Below, piece after piece: positions 28,237-38,813 of a DNA stretch of 64,000 nucleotides (positions are counted from its first letter, which is position 1; each line of letters starts with the position of its first letter). The stretch is from Martinezella rhizogenes. Its GTDB lineage: Bacteria; Pseudomonadota; Alphaproteobacteria; Rhizobiales; Rhizobiaceae. The stretch is taken from assembly GCF_000799715.1 (NCBI RefSeq), contig NZ_JUHG01000011.1, positions 1,178,001 to 1,242,000 on the forward strand, in the 5' to 3' direction. The translations under genes were made by a program, and so were the position numbers. The notes under the pieces are model-generated. The model was given only the letters and a program-made list of their open reading frames with translations. It had not been told where the DNA came from and did not search any database.

Positions 28237-29627
28237 CAGCCGTGGCCCTCCTTGGTAAAGCTGCCCGACACTGCTCTTCGCTCTTTGAGGAAGGCGGTCG
28301 GCTCACGGGTTCCGACAAAGCCACGCGGTTTCACCAGCATGACGACGACCATGGCGAGGCCGAAGATCAGCATGCGGTAAAGTTCTGGCGTAAAGTCGGC
28401 ACCGAAGATAATCTTGAGGAAACCCATGCTGCGCAACAGTTCGGTGCCGCCGATCATGGCAATCGCGGCAATCGCGATGCCCTTCAGCGAACCCATGCCG
28501 CCGAGAACGACGATGGCAAGGATGACCGCCGATTCGAGGAACACGAAGGATTCCGGCGATACAAAGCCCTGGCGAGCGGCGAAGAAGGAGCCGGCAAAGC
28601 CGCCAAACATCGCGCCGGTGGAAAAGGCCGTCAGCTTGGTGGTCACGGTGTTGATGCCGAGCGAGCGGCAGGCGATCTCATCTTCACGGAGTGCTTCCCA
28701 GGCACGGCCGATCGGCATGCGGCGCAGCCGGATCGTCACATAGGCGGTCAGCGCGCAGAGCGCCAGGATGACGTAGAACAGGAAGATCTTGTACCAGGCC
28801 GAGGAGGTCGACAGGCCGAAGGTCCTGATGACGTTGTGCGGATCCTTCATATCGAAGGTGTAGAGGCCGAACAGCGATGCCTTAGTGATGTTGGAAATAC
28901 CAAAGCTGCCCTTGGTGACATCGGTCCAGTTGGTCAGAACGATGCGGATGATTTCGCCGAAGGCCAGCGTCACGATCGCCAGATAGTCGCCACGCAGCCG
29001 CAGCACCGGAAAGCCGAGGATCATGCCCCAAAGGGCGGCGAAGATGCCGGACAACGGCAACAGGATCCAGAAGGACAGGCCGAAATGCGTCGACAGCAGC
29101 GCATAGGAATAAGCACCGACCGCATAAAAGGCGACATAACCGAGGTCGAGCAGGCCGGCGAGACCGACGACGATGTTCAGGCCCCAGGCAAGCATCACGT
29201 AGATCAGGATCTGGATGCCGAAATTGTCGACATAGGTCAGCGATCCCTGTGGGCCGAAAAGCGCCAGCGCCAGCATCGGATAGATGAGCAGGAAGGCCAG
29301 CGCCATCTTGTTGAAGTTCTTCGAGACGAAGCCTGGCTCGGCCACGACCGGCGGCGCCTTCGCCTTGGTTGCCTTCCTCGCATCCAGCTGAGGCTGTATG
29401 AAGACCGTCATGACGAAACGACCGACCGCCGCAATGGCAACGATGGATGCCAGCAGGCCCCAGCGCTGAACGATGACCAGCTGGTTGTCGATATTCTGTT
29501 CAGTCTTCAGGCCGATATAGAGCACGAACATGCCGAAGGTGATGACCGCAGTCCAGAGGGCATCGGTAAGCCCTTTCTGGACAAGGCCGGGCGCGGTCTT
29601 GCCTGCAACGAAATTTGAATTTGCCAT
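28236..29627 (-). CDS. livM: branched-chain amino acid ABC transporter permease LivM
   Basis: 463 residues with about ten membrane segments. The N-terminal ~130 residues include an extra pair of helices before the core permease. The core shows '[20 protein letters not shown]', '[20 protein letters not shown]' and the EAA-type loop '[20 protein letters not shown]'. It is 4 bases after livH. Confidence 0.96.
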   Translation of the reverse strand: MANSNFVAGKTAPGLVQKGLTDALWTAVITFGMFVLYIGLKTEQNIDNQLVIVQRWGLLASIVAIAAVGRFVMTVFIQPQLDARKATKAKAPPVVAEPGFVSKNFNKMALAFLLIYPMLALALFGPQGSLTYVDNFGIQILIYVMLAWGLNIVVGLAGLLDLGYVAFYAVGAYSYALLSTHFGLSFWILLPLSGIFAALWGMILGFPVLRLRGDYLAIVTLAFGEIIRIVLTNWTDVTKGSFGISNITKASLFGLYTFDMKDPHNVIRTFGLSTSSAWYKIFLFYVILALCALTAYVTIRLRRMPIGRAWEALREDEIACRSLGINTVTTKLTAFSTGAMFGGFAGSFFAARQGFVSPESFVFLESAVILAIVVLGGMGSLKGIAIAAIAMIGGTELLRSMGFLKIIFGADFTPELYRMLIFGLAMVVVMLVKPRGFVGTREPTAFLKERRAVSGSFTKEGHG

Positions 29628-29631
29628 GGCG

Positions 29632-30534
29632 TTATACCTTCTCGACTTCCGGCCGCCCGAGAATACCCGTCGGCTTGAAGATCAGCACGTAGGCGAGGAT
29701 GGCGTAGGTCGCGACATCCTTATACGCGATGGCGAAATTGCCCGACCAGAACGATTCGATGAAACCGATCATCAGGCCACCGAGAACGGCGCCCGGCAGC
29801 GAGCCGATACCACCGAGAACGGCGGCCGTGAACGCCTTGACGCCGGGTGTAAAGCCATCGGTGAAATTGGCGACGCCATAATACATCAGGTACATCGTGC
29901 CGGCGACGGCGGCGAGTGCCGCGCCCATGATGAAGGTGACGGAAATGGTCCGGTCGACATTGATGCCGAGCAGCGCCGCCATCTTGCGATCCTGCTCCGT
30001 GGCGCGCTGGGCGCGTCCAAGTGCTGTTTTGTTGACCAGATACCAGAAGGCCGCGAGCAGGACGACGGTGATGACGAAGATGATGATCTGCTTCAGCGAC
30101 AATGACACGCCGTCGAAGGTATAGACATCACCCACCAGCGGCGGGATCGGCTTGTTGCGCGGGCCTTGCGTGACCTGGATGAAATTCGACAGCACGATCG
30201 ACATGCCGATTGCGGTGATCAGCGGCGCCAAGCGAAACGAACCGCGCAGCGGCCGATAAGCGATGCGCTCGATCACCCAGTTCCACAGGCTCGTCATCAG
30301 CATGGCGACGATGAGCATGACCAGAAGCAGGACCGCTACCGGCAGGCCGGCAAAGAACGATACAAGAACGAGGTAGGTGATGAGAGCGGCGAAGCCACCG
30401 AGCATGAAAACATCGCCATGGGCAAAGTTGATCATGCCGACAATGCCGTAAACCATGGTATAACCAATGGCGATCAGGCCATATATCGACCCGAGAGTCA
30501 GCCCGTTTAGGAGCTGCTGGATAAAATAATCCAT
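29632..30534 (-). CDS. livH: branched-chain amino acid ABC transporter permease LivH
   Basis: 300 residues beginning '[20 protein letters not shown]', the standard LivH opening, with '[20 protein letters not shown]' and the coupling loop '[20 protein letters not shown]'. It is the first gene of the liv operon. Its promoter lies in the 307-base gap to the dimethylglycine dehydrogenase-like gene. Confidence 0.96.
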   Translation of the reverse strand: MDYFIQQLLNGLTLGSIYGLIAIGYTMVYGIVGMINFAHGDVFMLGGFAALITYLVLVSFFAGLPVAVLLLVMLIVAMLMTSLWNWVIERIAYRPLRGSFRLAPLITAIGMSIVLSNFIQVTQGPRNKPIPPLVGDVYTFDGVSLSLKQIIIFVITVVLLAAFWYLVNKTALGRAQRATEQDRKMAALLGINVDRTISVTFIMGAALAAVAGTMYLMYYGVANFTDGFTPGVKAFTAAVLGGIGSLPGAVLGGLMIGFIESFWSGNFAIAYKDVATYAILAYVLIFKPTGILGRPEVEKV

Positions 30535-30841
30535 ATATCATTTCCCCTGGATGCGGAGCCTATGGACCGCATCTCTTATTGATTGAGGTTCCTTTCGAGA
30601 GGGCCCTTGGGCGCGATTCCATACTGCTTTCGAAGCAAATGTGAAGCCAAAAAGGCAAGAAATTGACAAATTCTTTTCAAATCACCGTGCGATGGCGCAA
30701 TTCGAACCAAAAATGGTACAAAAGCGGCATCGGCTGGCTCAAAAATAGCCAAAATGGCCAGAAACATATTTCAAGCTGAAAACATCTCGTCAGAAACGGG
30801 CTTCATCTGAAGCCCGTTTCTGATCTGCTCAAGCCGGACGA
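30535..30841. other. Gap upstream of livH
   Basis: 307 bases. The part near 30600-30780 is AT-rich and should contain the livH promoter on the minus strand; I could not fix the hexamers. The right end carries a perfect hairpin that closes the dehydrogenase transcript. No gene is seen. Confidence 0.5.
30791..30822 (-). terminator. Hairpin terminator downstream of the dehydrogenase gene
   Basis: A perfect 14-bp stem (30791-30804 with 30809-30822) and 4-base loop, 19 bases beyond the stop codon. The T run on the minus strand is weak, so this may be an mRNA-stabilising end rather than a classical terminator. Confidence 0.65.
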
Positions 30842-33268
30842 TCAGGCGCGCATTCGCGCGCCATCGGGGTCGAATAACGGTTGCTGCTGCAACATCGCCG
30901 GCAATATTTCGCCAAGCAGTTCGATCGACCACCCTTGTGCATCATCGGCAATTTCCTTCGACACATAACCAATAGCGACCGAGTGACCAGAGGCGTGCGC
31001 ATAACCGCCAGAGGTTACCCAGCCACAGATGGCACCATCGTGATAGATCGGCTCATCGCCAATCACATCGGCATCCTTCACGGTCAAAATGAAGGTGCGC
31101 AGCTTCATTGCTCCGCCTTCAGCCTTTTCTCTGGCAGCAGCTGCCTTGCCGATGAAATCCGCCTCCTTGGAAAGCGCAACGAATCGGCCGAGCCCTGCCT
31201 CGAACGGCCCATAGAGCGGACGATATTCACGCGCCCAGCTGCCATAGGATTTGTCGAGCCGCAGCGCGTTCAGCGCTCTCAGGCCAAAAAGCCTGATGCC
31301 GAATTCGGCTCCCGCTTCCATCAGCAGGTCGAAAAGATAGCGTTGATGCTCCGGCTTCATCCAGATCTCGTAGCCGAGATCGCCGGTATAGGAGACACGG
31401 CCGACAATGGCCGGCGCCATGCCGAGATCCATGCGGCGGATAGACATGAAGGGAAACGCGGCTGAGGAGACATCCTGATGCGTCAGCTTTTCCAAGAGCT
31501 TGCGTGCATTCGGTCCGGCGATGGAGAGGCCGAGCAGCGACAGGCCGAGCGTCTTCAGCTCCACCGAGCCATCCTTCGGCAGCAAGTCCTCGAACCAGCG
31601 CATGTGATAGGCCTCGGCAATGCCGGAGCCAATGACGAGGAAATCCCCCTCGCCCAGCTTGGCGAGCGTGAAGTCGCCGATCAGCTTGCCGTCGTGCTTC
31701 AGCATCGGCGCCAGCGTCATCCGGCCGATAGCCGGAATACGGCAGGCAAGCAATTGGTCGAGAAAGGCTTCCGCGCCCGGTCCCTTGACCGAATATTTGG
31801 CAAAGCCGGAGGTTTCCATCAGCCCGACACTGTTGCGCACGGCCTTGGCCTCGGCGCCGACCACGTCGAAATCGTTGGAACGCCGCCAGGAGAATTGGTC
31901 GACCTCGCCCTCGGGCGCGAACCACAGCGCCTGCTCTAGCCCATAATATGCCCCGCAGACGCCACCCGCCGCCTTAAGCTTGTCGTAGATCGGCGTCGTC
32001 AGTAGCGGCCGCGCCGCTGGCAATTCCTCGTTGGGATAGCGGATGGAGAAGCGGCGCGTGTAATTCTCCCGCACCTTGGCATTGGTATAGGCAAGCGTCG
32101 CATAATCGCCGTAGCGTGAGACGTCCATGGCAAAGACGTCGAAGCCCGGGTCGCCATGGATCATCCAGTTGGCAAGCGCCAGTCCGACGCCGCCGCCCTG
32201 GCTGAAGCCGGCCATGACGGCGCAAGCCGACCAGTAATTCCTTAAGCCCCGCACCGGCCCGACCAACGGATTGCCATCCGGCGAGAAGGTGAAAGGCCCG
32301 TTGATGATCTTCTTGATGCCCGCATTGTTGAAGGCGGGGAAATGGCGGAAGCCGACTTCAAGTTCCGGCGTGATGCGCTCGATATCCTCGGCTAGTAGCT
32401 CGTGGCCGAAATCCCAGGGCGTGGTCACCGGCGACCATGGGCGACAGGCCTTTTCATAGGTGCCCATCAGCATGCCCTGCCGCTCTTGGCGCAGATAGAT
32501 CTCGCCGTCGAAGTCGACGCAGTGCATCAGCTCCTTGCCGCTCGTCCTGTTGTAGTCCATCACCTCGGGCATGTCCTCGGTGATCAGATACATATGCTCC
32601 ATGGCGAGCACCGGCAGCTCCAGCCCCACCATGCGGCCAACTTCGCGCGCCCAGAGACCGCCGGCGTTGACGACATGCTCGGCAATGATCTCGCCCTGAT
32701 TGGTAATCACTCGCCAGGAGCCGTCCTCGCGCTGCACCAGTTCCTCGACCTTGGTGTGCAGATAGATGTCCGCGCCGTTCTTCTTTGCCGAGCGGGCATA
32801 GGCATGCGTGGTGCCATAGGGGTCGAGATGGCCTTCGACGGGATCGTAGAGCGCGCCGACGAACTGGTCCGGATCGAGAAGCGGCATCATCTCGTGCGCT
32901 TCCTTCGGCGTCAGCAATGTCGCCTCCAGACCGTTATAGCGGCCCTTGGCGAGGATCGACTTCAACCAGTCGAAGCGCTGCGGCGTCGCGGCCAGCATCA
33001 GGCCCGCGGTCATGTGCAGACCGATATCCTGGCCGGAATATTCCTGGATTTCCTTGTAAAGCTCGACCGTGTATTTCTGCAGCTTGGCGACGTTCGGATC
33101 GCCGTTGATCGTGTGCATGCCGCCAGCCGCATGCCAGGTCGAGCCCGAGGTCAGCTCGGAACGCTCAAGCAGGACGACATCCGTCCAGCCGAATTTCGTC
33201 AGGTGATAGAGCACCGAACATCCGACGACCCCGCCGCCGATGACGACGACCCTGGCATGGCTTTTCAT
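30842..33268 (-). CDS. dimethylglycine/sarcosine dehydrogenase-like FAD and folate-binding enzyme
   Basis: 808 residues. The ATG at 33268 is preceded by GGGGATTG and gives an immediate FAD fold 'ARVVVIGGGVVGCSVLYHL'; a longer frame to 33427 adds 53 implausible residues. The N-terminal ~380 residues are a DAO-type FAD domain ('SGSTWHAAGGMHTING'). A GcvT-like tetrahydrofolate-binding domain (~420-800) follows, with 'YTGDLGYEIWMKPEHQRYLF'. Such enzymes oxidatively demethylate dimethylglycine or sarcosine, passing the methyl group to folate. It lies 218 bases after soxG on the same strand, which fits glycine-betaine breakdown. Which N-methylglycine it prefers cannot be told from sequence. Confidence 0.88.
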   Translation of the reverse strand: MKSHARVVVIGGGVVGCSVLYHLTKFGWTDVVLLERSELTSGSTWHAAGGMHTINGDPNVAKLQKYTVELYKEIQEYSGQDIGLHMTAGLMLAATPQRFDWLKSILAKGRYNGLEATLLTPKEAHEMMPLLDPDQFVGALYDPVEGHLDPYGTTHAYARSAKKNGADIYLHTKVEELVQREDGSWRVITNQGEIIAEHVVNAGGLWAREVGRMVGLELPVLAMEHMYLITEDMPEVMDYNRTSGKELMHCVDFDGEIYLRQERQGMLMGTYEKACRPWSPVTTPWDFGHELLAEDIERITPELEVGFRHFPAFNNAGIKKIINGPFTFSPDGNPLVGPVRGLRNYWSACAVMAGFSQGGGVGLALANWMIHGDPGFDVFAMDVSRYGDYATLAYTNAKVRENYTRRFSIRYPNEELPAARPLLTTPIYDKLKAAGGVCGAYYGLEQALWFAPEGEVDQFSWRRSNDFDVVGAEAKAVRNSVGLMETSGFAKYSVKGPGAEAFLDQLLACRIPAIGRMTLAPMLKHDGKLIGDFTLAKLGEGDFLVIGSGIAEAYHMRWFEDLLPKDGSVELKTLGLSLLGLSIAGPNARKLLEKLTHQDVSSAAFPFMSIRRMDLGMAPAIVGRVSYTGDLGYEIWMKPEHQRYLFDLLMEAGAEFGIRLFGLRALNALRLDKSYGSWAREYRPLYGPFEAGLGRFVALSKEADFIGKAAAAREKAEGGAMKLRTFILTVKDADVIGDEPIYHDGAICGWVTSGGYAHASGHSVAIGYVSKEIADDAQGWSIELLGEILPAMLQQQPLFDPDGARMRA

Positions 33269-33486
33269 CTGGCAATCCCCTGTGTTCGGCCCGAAGCCGC
33301 AGCGAGTTTTCCGCTGTGACCGACCGTATTTGCAGGGCAGCCTAGAGACTATCCGGAGGGCCAAATAGCCCGAACTGCGAAACCGATATGTCTGTTTGCG
33401 CCATCGCGATTGTTCGGATCGCGCCATTCGCTTTTGGACGCACGGGCACCTCGGAAAACCGCGTCACGCCGTTGCGGATCGCGGGT

Positions 33487-34041
33487 TCAATCGGCGAAGC
33501 CGGCCGTCAGCGCGAACTCGCGTCCCATCTCCATCACTTCCTCGAAAACGCTGCCGGCATAGGAGCGCGGAACAATGATCTCGACACGGTCAGGGCCGGT
33601 TCGGGCGAGATTGGCGCTGACATGGCAGCACAACATGCTGGCCGATTGCCCCTCGACAAAGACCTGCGGGTGCAGGTCGACCGCCACGCATTTTGCCAGG
33701 ATGCGGCGAACGCTTGGGCCGGAAAGGCGCAACACCACGCGGCCATCACTCTGCTCGAAAAAGGAAGCGCGGGCCGCGTCCAGCATGGCGAGATCACGCG
33801 CGAGGCTCTCCGCCCCGAGAGTCTCGGACACCGCCAGCCACTCGCCAGGCCCGACATGGCGGACGGAAATATCCGGCATTGCCTTCAGCGCCGCCAACAC
33901 CCAGTCCTCTTGCCCAGCATGGCCGAGCACGGAGAAGATGACGGGGCGACGGACGACGGCGAGATGGTTCGGATTGGGCTCTGCCTCGAAACCGGAGATA
34001 TGATCTTCCAGAACGTGCCTATTTTGATATGCGGCGCTCAT
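33487..34041 (-). CDS. soxG: sarcosine oxidase gamma subunit
   Basis: 184 residues, the usual size for SoxG of heterotetrameric sarcosine oxidase. The GcvT-like core motif region 'CVAVDLHPQVFVEGQSASML' and 'EIIVPRSYAGSVFEEVMEMG' are recognisable. It starts 7 bases after soxA. It is a structural subunit with no cofactor of its own. Confidence 0.9.
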   Translation of the reverse strand: MSAAYQNRHVLEDHISGFEAEPNPNHLAVVRRPVIFSVLGHAGQEDWVLAALKAMPDISVRHVGPGEWLAVSETLGAESLARDLAMLDAARASFFEQSDGRVVLRLSGPSVRRILAKCVAVDLHPQVFVEGQSASMLCCHVSANLARTGPDRVEIIVPRSYAGSVFEEVMEMGREFALTAGFAD

Positions 34042-34048
34042 CAGACCC

Positions 34049-37006
34049 TCACCCTAAAAGCTTCTTGTTGTCGGGATCGACAAAGACCGGATTGCAGACC
34101 TCGGCAACCACCTCCTCGCCCCGCAATCCATCCCAGACGATCACATGTTCGCCGATCCGCTCGCGACCCGATTTCAGGAAGGCGAGCGCGATGAAATGAT
34201 TGAGAACCGGCGAGAAGCAGGCCGAGGAGACATGCCCCTGATCATTCGCGGTCGACGGCTTGGCACCCTCCCTCAAGAGATGCGCGCCGGCCCGGATTTC
34301 CTTGTTGGCCTCAAGCGGCTTCAGCCCGACGAGCTGCCCACGGTCGGCGGCGGTCAGGCCAAAGCGGGTCGAGAGACGCTTGCCGATGAAATCCGGCTTC
34401 TGCGTCGACATCATCCGGCCGAGGCCAACATCGTCGGGCGTCGTGCGGCCGTCGAGTTCGTTGTGAGTGACATGGCCCTTCTCGATGCGCAGCACATTCA
34501 GCGCTTCGACGCCATAGGCGCAGATACCATGCGCCTTGCCCGCCTCCATGACCGCATCCGCCACCGCCTCGCCATAGCCTGCGGGAACGGCGAGCTCGTA
34601 GGCCAGTTCTCCGGAAAAGGAGATACGGAACAGCCGCGCCTTCAATCCGCCCTTCAGCATCACCTCGGCGGCGGCGAGGAACGGGAAGAACTCATCGGAA
34701 ACATCGTCCTCGACGATCTGTTCCAGAACCAGACGCGCCTTCGGTCCGGCAATCGCCATCTGCGCCCATTGATCCGACGAGGAGACGAAACGCACGTCGA
34801 GTTGCGGCCAGAGGTTCTGGGAGCAGAACTCCATATGCGTCATCACCTCGCCGGCCATTGCCGTCGTGGTGGTGAGGAAGAAGTGATTCGGCGATAGATG
34901 GCTCGTCGTGCCGTCGTCGAACACGATACCGTCTTCGCGCAGCATCAGCCCGTAGCGCGCCTTGCCGATCGGCAGCTTCAGGAACGCGTTGGAATAGAGC
35001 CGGTTGAGAAACTCGGCGGCATCCTTGCTGAAGATCTCGATCTTTCCAAGCGTCGAGACATCGCAGAGGCCGACATTGCGGCGGACATTCAGCACCTCGC
35101 GGTCGACGCTGTCACGCCAGGTCTTTTCACCCGCGCGCGCAAACCATGAGGAACGATACCAAAGACCGGATTCGACAAAAACAGCGCCGTTCTTCTTCGC
35201 CCAGCCATGCAGCGGCGATTCCCGCACCGGATGCGCATGCTTGCCGCGCGACGTGCCCGCCAGGGCACCGAACGAGACAGGAGTATAGAAAGGCCGAAAT
35301 GTCGTCGTACCGACGGCAGCCGGGCTGACGCCACGCATGCCGGCGATGATCCCGGCAGCGTTGACATTGCCGAGCTTGCCCTGATCCGTCGCCATGCCGC
35401 TGGTCGTATAGCGCTTGGCATGTTCCGCATGGCCGAAGCCTTCGCGCAGCGCCAGGCCGAGATCCTTGGTGTGCACGTCGTTCTGGAAATCGACGAAGGC
35501 CTTGTCCTTGGCGCCCGGCAGATGCCAGGTCGCCGCGAAGGACGGATCGTAATCGCCCTCGACCTCCGGCATCTCGGCCGCATGCGCCTTGCGGCCAAGG
35601 CTTTCGATCACCAAGCGAGCCTTTGCAGCGCCATCGGCAAGGCAGCCCGAAACGCCGTCGATGCCCGCAGCCGAACCAGCAATCTCCAGCTCGCCGCCGA
35701 CCGTCGGCGCCATGAAGGCCTGCTTCTCCTCCGACCACACCGGCTTTGCGCCGCGCTGGCAGGCAAGATGGATGATCGGCGACCAGCCGCCGGAGATAGC
35801 CAGCGCATCGCAGGCGATGAACTCGTCTAGTCCGCCGCGATCGGCGATGACACCGCTGATGCGATATTTGCCCTTCGTCGCCTGCACGGTGCCACCATGG
35901 ATGACCCGAACACCCTGTGGTGCTGCATCGGACGCCGCGCTACGCGTATCGATGATCGCCGATATCTCGACACCTTCGGCCGCCAGATCCTGCGCCGTGC
36001 GATAACCGGAGCCGCCATTGGTGAACACCGCTACCTTCTGACCGGCTACCACGCCGTAGCGATTGAGATAGCTGCGCATCGCGCCGGCTATCATCACGCC
36101 CGGCTTGTCGTTGCCGCCGAACACCAGGGGCCGTTCTTCTGCACCGGTCGCAAGGATGGCGCGTTTGGCGGCGATGCGCCACAGGCGCTCCACCGGCAGA
36201 TCCGGCGACGGCATCACTACATGCTTCTGCACCTTTTCGACCGCGCCGAAGACATTGTCGTCGTACCAGCCGACCACCGTTGTGCGCGGCATCAAGGTGA
36301 CATTCTCGAAGCTCTGAAGTTCCTCGAGCGCAGTATGCAAAAAGGCATCAGCGGAAACGCCGCCGATCGTCAGCCGTTCAGACAGCAGCGAACCGCCCAG
36401 ACGAAATCCTTCATCGGCAAGGACAATGCGCAGACCGGCGCGCGCCGCCGTCAGCGCCGCCATCAACCCCGCCGGGCCGGAGCCGATCACCAGCAGGTCG
36501 CAATGCGCCCAGGCTTTTTCATAGCGATCCGGGTCGGGCTCCATCACCGCCTTGCCGAGACCGGCTGCGCGGCGGATCAGCGGCTCGTAGACCTTCTCCC
36601 AGAAGGCAGCCGGCCACATGAAGGTCTTGTAGTAGAAACCGGCGCCCAAGAATGGCGACAACAGCCCGTTGATCGCGGCGACATCATATTTCAGCGACGG
36701 CCAGCGATTCTGGCTGACGGCGGTCATGCCCTGATAGAGTTCGGCAACGGTCGCCCGCGTGTTCGACTCGGTGCGCCCATCCTTGCCGATCGTCACCAGC
36801 GCGTTCGGCTCAGCCGAACCCGCCGTCAGAATGCCGCGTGGCCGGTGATATTTGAAGCTGCGACCGACCAGCAGCCGGTCGTTGGCAAGAAGGGCGGCAG
36901 CGAGCGTATCGCCCTCCAACCCTTTCATATCCTTGCCGTCGAACTTGAATGAAAGCGGCCGACTGCGATTGACGAGACCGCCAGCGGCGAGACGATAGGC
37001 CGTCAT
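34049..37006 (-). CDS. soxA: sarcosine oxidase alpha subunit
   Basis: 985 residues. The start overlaps the soxD stop (ATGA at 37003-37006). Domains in order are: an N-terminal 2Fe-2S-like fold without the cluster ('GDTLAAALLANDRLLVGRSF'), an NAD-binding Rossmann domain ('LLVIGSGPAGLMAALTAARA'), and a C-terminal GcvT folate-binding half ('FRISFSGELAYELAVPAGYG'). It converts sarcosine to glycine with FAD, FMN, NAD and folate in the SoxBDAG complex. Length and order match the family, so it appears complete. Confidence 0.95.
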   Translation of the reverse strand: MTAYRLAAGGLVNRSRPLSFKFDGKDMKGLEGDTLAAALLANDRLLVGRSFKYHRPRGILTAGSAEPNALVTIGKDGRTESNTRATVAELYQGMTAVSQNRWPSLKYDVAAINGLLSPFLGAGFYYKTFMWPAAFWEKVYEPLIRRAAGLGKAVMEPDPDRYEKAWAHCDLLVIGSGPAGLMAALTAARAGLRIVLADEGFRLGGSLLSERLTIGGVSADAFLHTALEELQSFENVTLMPRTTVVGWYDDNVFGAVEKVQKHVVMPSPDLPVERLWRIAAKRAILATGAEERPLVFGGNDKPGVMIAGAMRSYLNRYGVVAGQKVAVFTNGGSGYRTAQDLAAEGVEISAIIDTRSAASDAAPQGVRVIHGGTVQATKGKYRISGVIADRGGLDEFIACDALAISGGWSPIIHLACQRGAKPVWSEEKQAFMAPTVGGELEIAGSAAGIDGVSGCLADGAAKARLVIESLGRKAHAAEMPEVEGDYDPSFAATWHLPGAKDKAFVDFQNDVHTKDLGLALREGFGHAEHAKRYTTSGMATDQGKLGNVNAAGIIAGMRGVSPAAVGTTTFRPFYTPVSFGALAGTSRGKHAHPVRESPLHGWAKKNGAVFVESGLWYRSSWFARAGEKTWRDSVDREVLNVRRNVGLCDVSTLGKIEIFSKDAAEFLNRLYSNAFLKLPIGKARYGLMLREDGIVFDDGTTSHLSPNHFFLTTTTAMAGEVMTHMEFCSQNLWPQLDVRFVSSSDQWAQMAIAGPKARLVLEQIVEDDVSDEFFPFLAAAEVMLKGGLKARLFRISFSGELAYELAVPAGYGEAVADAVMEAGKAHGICAYGVEALNVLRIEKGHVTHNELDGRTTPDDVGLGRMMSTQKPDFIGKRLSTRFGLTAADRGQLVGLKPLEANKEIRAGAHLLREGAKPSTANDQGHVSSACFSPVLNHFIALAFLKSGRERIGEHVIVWDGLRGEEVVAEVCNPVFVDPDNKKLLG

Positions 37007-37278
37007 TGCGCCGCCTCCCGCGCCTTGTCGGCCGCATCGGTGACGGAGAAAACTTCGTGGGTGACATTGCTGCGCTCGACGATCAGCCAGCGGCGGCAAC
37101 CGGCCGCATGATGCCAATCCTCGAGAATGCGCCCGCGCTCATTGTCGCGAATGTAGACATAGCGATGCCAGTCTTCGTCCGGCGCCGATAGTGCCGGACG
37201 GACGACCGAGGCGCCGCGAATGGTGAACTCTTCTTTCGGGCGCGCGCCGCAATGCGGGCAGTTGATCAAGCTTGCCAT
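37003..37278 (-). CDS. soxD: sarcosine oxidase delta subunit
   Basis: 91 residues. The zinc site begins with 'INCPHCGARPKEEF', and conserved 'YVYIRDNERGRILEDWHHAA' and 'GCRRWLIVERSNVTHEV' follow, as in SoxD proteins. It lies 13 bases after soxB and overlaps soxA by 4 bases. Confidence 0.95.
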   Translation of the reverse strand: MASLINCPHCGARPKEEFTIRGASVVRPALSAPDEDWHRYVYIRDNERGRILEDWHHAAGCRRWLIVERSNVTHEVFSVTDAADKAREAAQ

Positions 37279-37291
37279 TGGTGTCGTGCCC

Positions 37292-38545
37292 TCAATGCAG
37301 ATTCGGCTGCGGACCCTTGCCGCTTTCGTCCATCACAAAACCGCGCTCGAAGCGATCAAGCCGCATGAAGCGGCTGACCTCGTGGCTCTCGCCCTTGGCG
37401 ATCAGGTGTGCGAAGCAGAAGCCGGAGGCGGGCGTCGCTTTGAAGCCCCCATAATTCCAGCCGCAGTTCAGATAAAGATTGTCGATATGGGTGCGGTCGA
37501 TGATCGGCGAGCCGTCCATGCTCATATCCATCACCCCGCCCCATGTGCGCAGCACGCGGACACGCGAGAGCCCGGGGATCAGCGACACCCCCTCCTCCAT
37601 CGTATGCTCGACGGTGGCCAGATTGCCCCTCTGGGCATAGGAGCTGTAGTAATCGATATCGGCGCCGAAGACCAAACCGCCCTTGTCCGACTGCGATATA
37701 TAGAAGTGTCCGGCACCATAGGTGATGACGTGGTCGATCACCGGCTTCAATCCTTCCGAGACGAAAGCCTGCAGCACATGGGTTTCGATCGGCAGCTCCA
37801 GATCCGCCATGTTGCCAAGAATTGAAGTATGGCCGGCCGCTGCCAGCGCCAGCTTACCGCAGCCGATGAAACCACGCGTCGTCTCGACGCCGGTCACCGC
37901 CCCGCTCTCGTCACGGCGAATGCCGATCACCTCGCATTGCTGGATGAGATCGACGCCACGGCTATCGGCGCCGCGCGCATAGCCCCAGGCGACGGCATCA
38001 TGCCGCGCCGTGCCACCACGCTCCTGCAGCAGGCCGCCGAGGATCGGAAAGCGCGCATGATCAAAATTGAGATAGGGCATCATCTTGCGCACCTGATCCC
38101 GGTTCAGCAGCTCCGCATCGACCCCATGCATACGCATCGCATTGCCGCGCCGGGCATAGGCGTCGCGCTGCCCATCGGAATGGAAAAGATTGAGGACGCC
38201 GCGCTGCGAGACCATGGCATTGTAGTTGAAGTCCTGCTCCAGCCCTTCCCAGAGCTGCATCGAGAATTCGTAAAAGGGCTCGTTGCCCGGCAGCAGATAG
38301 TTGGAGCGGATGATCGTGGTGTTGCGGCCGGCATTGCCGGAGCCGAGATAGCTCTTTTCGAGCACGGCGACATTGGTGATGCCGAACTCCTTGGCAAGAT
38401 AATAGGCCGTCGCCAGCCCATGCCCGCCGCCGCCAACGATGATCACGTCGTAATGCGGCTTCGGCTCCGGGGTTCGCCACACAGGCTGCCAATGTCGGTT
38501 TCCCGAAAGCGCCTGTTTTAGAAGCTGATATGCCGAATAACGCAT
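37292..38545 (-). CDS. soxB: sarcosine oxidase beta subunit
   Basis: 417 residues from the ATG at 38545; a longer frame to 38638 adds 31 unlikely residues. The FAD-binding motif is 'YDVIIVGGGGHGLATAYYLA'. The His in 'GGTARHDAVAWGYA' (about residue 182) matches the covalent FMN attachment site known in heterotetrameric sarcosine oxidases. It is the catalytic dehydrogenase subunit and first gene of soxBDAG. It diverges from cysQ across 268 bases, which should hold the sox promoter. Confidence 0.94.
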   Translation of the reverse strand: MRYSAYQLLKQALSGNRHWQPVWRTPEPKPHYDVIIVGGGGHGLATAYYLAKEFGITNVAVLEKSYLGSGNAGRNTTIIRSNYLLPGNEPFYEFSMQLWEGLEQDFNYNAMVSQRGVLNLFHSDGQRDAYARRGNAMRMHGVDAELLNRDQVRKMMPYLNFDHARFPILGGLLQERGGTARHDAVAWGYARGADSRGVDLIQQCEVIGIRRDESGAVTGVETTRGFIGCGKLALAAAGHTSILGNMADLELPIETHVLQAFVSEGLKPVIDHVITYGAGHFYISQSDKGGLVFGADIDYYSSYAQRGNLATVEHTMEEGVSLIPGLSRVRVLRTWGGVMDMSMDGSPIIDRTHIDNLYLNCGWNYGGFKATPASGFCFAHLIAKGESHEVSRFMRLDRFERGFVMDESGKGPQPNLH

Positions 38546-38813
38546 GAATTCATCCCGATCTCTACCCGGCCGCACATTCGCATATGCAATAAAAACGACA
38601 AGTCCCGAAAAGACGGAAAATCTTCGTAAATGGGACATGTCGATGTTGCCGGGATCGGCGTGGGGGATGCAAAATCCGATTGCGGGTCACAATCCGATAG
38701 CCAGGCGGTAAAAACGTGATCAGCGGTGGGTCTACACTTCATAGCGAAGATCTCTTAAGTATCATAATTCTAGACTTGCAACGCAGACGAGCTGCGGAAA
38801 GACGAATAGGCAA

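Noticed and set aside
30664..30669. TTGACA in the gap upstream of livH
   Set aside because: It lies on the plus strand, where no gene follows; both flanking genes are on the minus strand.
33269..33427. 53-residue N-terminal extension of the dimethylglycine dehydrogenase-like protein
   Set aside because: The extension is basic and unlike the family; the ATG at 33268 has a good ribosome-binding site and leads directly into the FAD motif.
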